Assembly (NCBI GenBank): GCA_030744095.1
Contig: JASLRF010000255.1
Span: 1-8,238, forward strand
Direction: 5' to 3'
Origin: Pirellulaceae bacterium
GTDB taxonomy: Bacteria; Planctomycetota; Planctomycetia; Pirellulales; Pirellulaceae
Length of the DNA: 8,238 nt
Shown here: positions 6,451-8,238 of the stretch, one piece after another
Layout: each line of letters opens with the position of its first letter
How positions within the stretch are numbered: the first letter of the stretch is position 1
Position numbers and translations under genes: made by a program
Notes under the pieces: model-generated
Seen by the model: the letters and a program-made list of their open reading frames with translations, nothing else
Told to the model about the DNA's origin: nothing
The model's database searches: none

Positions 6451-7222
6451 ACTTTTCCGCCGGTGGGCGAGGATCTTTGAAAGGTGGTTTGACCGGTGTC
6501 CAGTCGCCCTTGGCCGCGTGCTCGATTTCAATGTACTTTTTGAGCAAGTCCCTGACGGCGTCATCACTTTTATCAGTGTACAGCTCGAACCAGTGCCCTT
6601 TGACATCCTTCTTGGCGACGACGACACCCGCCGCTAGCCGGCCGCGATGGTCGCCTCCGGCACCGTCCGCCGCGATCAACGCCGCGATCAGTCGATCTGT
6701 CAGGCTTCCCTTGGTTTCTTCATACGCCTCGGCCATTGCGACGACGACGCCACGGCCAGCGAGCGTATTGCCTTGGCAGGCGTAGAAACGACCGCTCATC
6801 GCGCCCCAATACACGCCGGAAGGGTCGGCCTTGGACGGGTTGCGATTCGCCGCTCGACCTTGCATGTCGATAATAGCCAACTGTCGTTTGTCGCGTCGTG
6901 GATCGTCTTTCACGAGCATTCCAAGCACTTCTTCAGAGCTGTGCCCTGCCTCGAGCAGATCGAGTGCCTTGGTACCCCACAAGGGATTGTGCCAATGCTG
7001 AGTGCAAAATGCGCCGACCCCCGATCGCACGTACGGTACGACCTTTCCAACGTTTGGATATTTGCTGGCAACAGCCGCACCACATTCACCCGTCTGTGGG
7101 TCGACTGCCACAATCGAAAATGTGGCACTGACACCAAAGTCGGGACGTAGATCGTCGGAAAGCGCTGTGGCGTGCGTGAACACGACGAGCATCGGCACCA
7201 ACATGTTGTGATGGATTCTCAT
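6449..7222 (-). CDS. Secreted DUF1028 (COG3342) family protein
   Basis: The 257-residue product begins with a signal peptide (hydrophobic about 7-20, likely cleavage after Ala-Thr-Ala 18-20) and is probably exported. The rest follows the DUF1028 pattern closely: ATFSIVAVDPQTGECGAAVASKYPNVGKVVPYVRSGVGAFCTQ (33-75), DDPRRDKRQLAIIDMQGRAA (105-124), the QGNTLAGRGVVVAMAEA segment, and DRLIAALIAADGAGGDHRGR with the AGGDxRG signature. COG3342 is described as Ntn-hydrolase-like, but no reaction is established for the family. A Lys/Pro-rich tail (KPPFKDPRPPAEK) follows the core. The start is supported by GGAAG at 7231-7235, 8 nt before the ATG. The upstream sulfatase ends 31 bp away, so the two are probably cotranscribed; the role may concern processing of sulfated material, which is inference only. 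Confidence 0.88.
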   Translation of the reverse strand: MRIHHNMLVPMLVVFTHATALSDDLRPDFGVSATFSIVAVDPQTGECGAAVASKYPNVGKVVPYVRSGVGAFCTQHWHNPLWGTKALDLLEAGHSSEEVLGMLVKDDPRRDKRQLAIIDMQGRAANRNPSKADPSGVYWGAMSGRFYACQGNTLAGRGVVVAMAEAYEETKGSLTDRLIAALIAADGAGGDHRGRLAAGVVVAKKDVKGHWFELYTDKSDDAVRDLLKKYIEIEHAAKGDWTPVKPPFKDPRPPAEK

Positions 7223-7253
7223 GAGGGTCGCTTCCGTATGGGGTCAGTTGAGA

Positions 7254-8238
7254 TTAATCGACAGACGTTCCAACCTTGGGCAGATCATTGACGAATCCTG
7301 CCTTGGTCCGCTTGAGCTCGGCGATCGTCTGCACACGCATGCGCTGCAAACGGGTCGCGTGTTCTTTGCCCAAGGCAAGGTTATGTAGTTCTTCCGGATC
7401 GTTTTCCAAATCATAAAGTTCTTCGATTTCACCTTCCACCAGCGTGCGGATGTACTTGTACCGACCATCATGCAACGAGACCCACCACGGGACGCCGCTG
7501 ACGAGTTTCAGCACAGCCGGATCGGTTGGAATCTGATTGGTGTCCGAACCGTACTGCCTGCCAGTAAACGTGTAGAGCAGCGGTCGTGTCCAGTTGTTTA
7601 CTGGTTCCTCCAGTAGGGGTGAAAGGTCACGACCATGCATTTCCCAAGGCAACTCGATCCCCGCAAACTTGAAGAACGTCGGCACCAGATCCGGTCCGCC
7701 GACAGGGGTATTGCACACTTTGCCCTCGGGCAAACGGCTGGGCATCGAGATGATCAGCGGGCTGCGAATGGTGGCATCGTAAGGCGCAACTTTGGCACGG
7801 AATCCGTGCTGGCCCCAGGCGAATCCCTGGTCGGACGTGAAGACGATTAGCGTGTTGTCGTACTGATCGGTGGCCTTGAGTGTCGCCACGAGTTTACCGA
7901 CCGCTTCGTCGAGCGCCAGCACACCTTGATGATATTGGCGAATCCAGTCGTCCAACGAGCTGCCGTGAATTCCGTTGCCGGGACTCTGTTCTCCCGTCGC
8001 ACGACGTCTCCCTTTCAGGTGCGGTTGCCCATCATCCCCACGATACCAGGAGGCGATCGATTGCATGTACGCCGGCTTACCGGCGCGTGGCGGATAAATA
8101 TCTCGAGGTATCGGAACTCGCACGTCTACATAGGATTCTTGATGTCTTGCGGCCGGAGTGAATGGCCCATGCACGGCACCGAAACACAGCCAGAGATACC
8201 AAGGTTTGTCGGGATCTCGGCCGTTGCCGTTAAGATAA
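7254..8238 (-). CDS. Sulfatase, C-terminal part (5' end outside window)
   Basis: The frame is open from the right edge to a TAA at 7256-7254, leaving 327 residues. It continues past the GTG at 8174, reading PWYLWLCFGAVHGPFTP there, the conserved 'PFFLYLAxxxxHxP' block of sulfatases, so 8174 is not the start. Further landmarks are LVATLKATDQYDNTLIVFTSDQG, WGQHGFRAK, the YDATIRSPLIISMP segment (counterpart of YEGGIRVPLIVRWPG in the other sulfatase), LVPTFFKFAGIELP, and YKYIRTLVEGEIEELYDLENDPEELHNLA. The metal-site segment is S-D-Q-G rather than the commoner S-D-N-G, a substitution seen in some sulfatases. The formylglycine site and signal peptide lie outside the window, so activity and location cannot be judged. 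It is followed after 31 bp by the DUF1028 gene on the same strand. The substrate is unknown. Confidence 0.93.
   Translation of the reverse strand, partial: YLNGNGRDPDKPWYLWLCFGAVHGPFTPAARHQESYVDVRVPIPRDIYPPRAGKPAYMQSIASWYRGDDGQPHLKGRRRATGEQSPGNGIHGSSLDDWIRQYHQGVLALDEAVGKLVATLKATDQYDNTLIVFTSDQGFAWGQHGFRAKVAPYDATIRSPLIISMPSRLPEGKVCNTPVGGPDLVPTFFKFAGIELPWEMHGRDLSPLLEEPVNNWTRPLLYTFTGRQYGSDTNQIPTDPAVLKLVSGVPWWVSLHDGRYKYIRTLVEGEIEELYDLENDPEELHNLALGKEHATRLQRMRVQTIAELKRTKAGFVNDLPKVGTSVD

Noticed and set aside
8172..8174. GTG at 8174 as start of the right-hand sulfatase
   Set aside because: The same frame continues to the window edge with conserved sulfatase sequence, so the gene is truncated by the window and not by a late start.
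1..8238. CRISPR array, tRNA, rRNA, transposase, toxin-antitoxin or phage-defence genes
   Set aside because: No regularly spaced repeats, no tRNA-like cloverleaf and no corresponding protein families were seen on either strand.

Overview
The window reads like part of a planctomycete chromosome (Pirellulales/Rhodopirellula-like). This is inferred from content: two secreted sulfatases, a secreted DUF1028 (COG3342) protein, a BPSS1187-type secreted alpha/beta hydrolase, futalosine-route menaquinone genes, and weak or absent Shine-Dalgarno signals before several genes. No rRNA or other phylogenetic marker is present, so this assignment is not certain.

Layout. Seven of the eight clear genes lie on the minus strand. 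Reading in their direction, from the right edge: a sulfatase that is cut by the window end (8237 to 7254); a secreted DUF1028 protein (7222 to 6449); a 132-bp intergenic stretch (6317-6448) holding a GC-rich inverted repeat and a nested palindrome shaped like a REPIN; a complete sulfatase (6316 to 4850); futalosine hydrolase mqnB (4788 to 4132, TTG start); mqnD (4135 to 3248), whose start overlaps the mqnB stop as ATGA; a 175-bp intergenic gap; a secreted BPSS1187-like hydrolase (3072 to 1975); and an RNase HI with an N-terminal zinc-ribbon-like segment (1978 to 1274), again joined by an ATGA overlap. On the plus strand at the left there is one convergent gene, an arrestin/Spo0M-like beta-sandwich protein (219 to 1178). 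The first ~160 bases may hold the tail of another plus-strand gene.

How the genes fit together. MqnB and MqnD are two steps of the futalosine pathway to menaquinone: MqnB removes hypoxanthine from futalosine, and MqnD makes 1,4-dihydroxy-6-naphthoate after the MqnC step. The mqnA, mqnC and mqnE genes are not in the window. The two sulfatases and the DUF1028 protein all look exported. The sulfatases fit the known planctomycete habit of desulfating algal polysaccharides, while the role of DUF1028 is unknown. The pairing of the secreted hydrolase with RNase HI looks like translational coupling rather than shared pathway.

No defence system, CRISPR array, transposase, tRNA or rRNA was seen. The item most worth a second look is the 52-bp nested inverted repeat at 6343-6394. 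Next are the atypical C-S-S-T-R sulfatase site, the zinc-ribbon RNase HI, and the buried position of the conserved Thr in the exported DUF1028 protein.
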